DNA of 64,000 nt from Thamnaconus septentrionalis (lineage: Eukaryota; Chordata; Actinopteri; Tetraodontiformes; Monacanthidae), in NCBI GenBank assembly GCA_009823395.1, contig CM020510.1, positions 11,032,773 through 11,096,772 of the forward strand, written 5' to 3'. Positions 63,301 through 64,000 of the stretch are shown here, piece by piece (position 1 is the first letter of the stretch; each line of letters starts with the position of its first letter). The notes beneath the pieces are model-generated. The model was not told the origin of the DNA and searched no databases. It saw only the letters and a program-made list of their open reading frames with translations. The position numbers and the translations under genes are program-made.

Positions 63301-64000
63301 CACTTATTCACATGTCTCTTCAGATAGTAAAGAAGCATCCTGGATGTCTGCAGTGACCCTCCTCTTCCTCCGGGCATCTTTAAAGCTTCTCTGTCTGTCA
63401 GTCTTCCACTCCCTGTGAGAAATGTCTGAACTGTCCAGACTTTACGGGTTGGTTACTTAATAGTTGCCTTGTGCGTGACACTGACTCAATTCTCAAAGTG
63501 TCTGCATGCTGTCACAAATGTGCATTTTCCAGCCTAGGTAATTAAAAGCTTGGAAAATGAAGGGCGTGAATGAATATTGCACAGTTGTCGTTTGGTTGTG
63601 TTTTTAACTATTTGGCTGGATTCCTGCTCTTTTTCTCTTCCATCCTAGCGCAGATGCACAAAAATTTGTGTTGTTCCTGAACTTGTCTCTCCAACAAACG
63701 AGCTGGCGCTGATGTGAAGATGTCACGATGCAGGATTCAGGACCTGGTCGTAGTCGTAGTGGGCGCTTGGGGAGCAGAGGAGCAGGAAGAGGCTGAAGTG
63801 AAATATCATTCCTGTTTCATGCTGACGTTCCATCCGGTCCCACCGGCTAGTGGCGACCTTGTGATTTATAGCGCAACAGACGCAGAGCAGATCAAAATAC
63901 ATCTGCCCCATGACTGCAGACTGACTCAGTTATATCAGATTCCTGCCTGCAAGTAGCAGATAGTGTCTGGATTTGAACTCGAATCAATGAATGAATCCCC
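60351..64000. other. Upstream flank, no gene seen
   Basis: No recognisable exon. Contains a T/C-rich run at 60469-60501, an inverted GTTGGCC-G-GGCCAAC near 61339, and the alternating purine-pyrimidine tract at 63100-63190. Confidence 0.5.
63100..63190. repeat. Alternating GT/GC purine-pyrimidine tract
   Basis: About 90 bp of nearly unbroken GT and GC steps with a gcgcgcgcgc core near 63118. This is classical Z-DNA-prone sequence. Confidence 0.9.

Overview
The window is vertebrate nuclear DNA, most likely from a percomorph-type teleost. Its genes are split into small exons with GT-AG introns. It carries a fish V-type tRNA-derived SINE, fish LINE 3' tails, MITE-like inverted-repeat elements, dense microsatellites and CpG-rich promoter-like islands. 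There is no sign of operons, ribosome binding sites or bacterial genes. All exon joins below were worked out by eye from splice sites, reading phase and protein families recalled from memory; no search was run.

Layout. (1) About 1-10.4 kb, minus strand: the 5' part of a bcl9l-like gene (BCL9-like, a beta-catenin/Wnt transcription cofactor). It has two coding exons (2230-2640 and 570-689), a long intron full of degraded repeats, and a possible CpG-rich first exon near 10.3 kb. The rest of the gene lies left of the window. (2) About 10.4-24.2 kb: intergenic, with an intact SINE bounded by a 10-bp target-site duplication, SINE fragments, microsatellites and no recognisable gene. (3) 24.28-25.06 kb, plus strand: a two-exon gene for a 138-residue secreted protein with one immunoglobulin domain, which I cannot name. 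(4) 28.95-46.09 kb, minus strand: the complete coding region of cdon, the Hedgehog co-receptor and promyogenic cell-surface protein. Eighteen coding exons join in frame to 1129 codons. (5) 46.2-64 kb: cdon 5' flank or 5' introns, with an inverted-repeat element, two CpG-rich islands (about 53.3-54.3 and 59.45-60.35 kb) that each carry minus-strand promoter-like signals, and otherwise non-coding sequence.

How it fits together. cdon and bcl9l both serve developmental signalling: CDON binds Hedgehog ligands and cadherins at the membrane, and BCL9L links beta-catenin to Pygopus in the nucleus. In human both genes lie on 11q, so their proximity here fits conserved synteny. The small Ig gene lies tail-to-tail with cdon and may share its 3' intergenic space.

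Most notable observations: the predicted CDON has four Ig domains, not the five of mammalian CDON, and I find no Ig5 exon in the 2.7-kb intron where it should be. That same intron holds an exact Gli consensus site and a near-match. The orphan secreted Ig gene is the best candidate for something poorly described.
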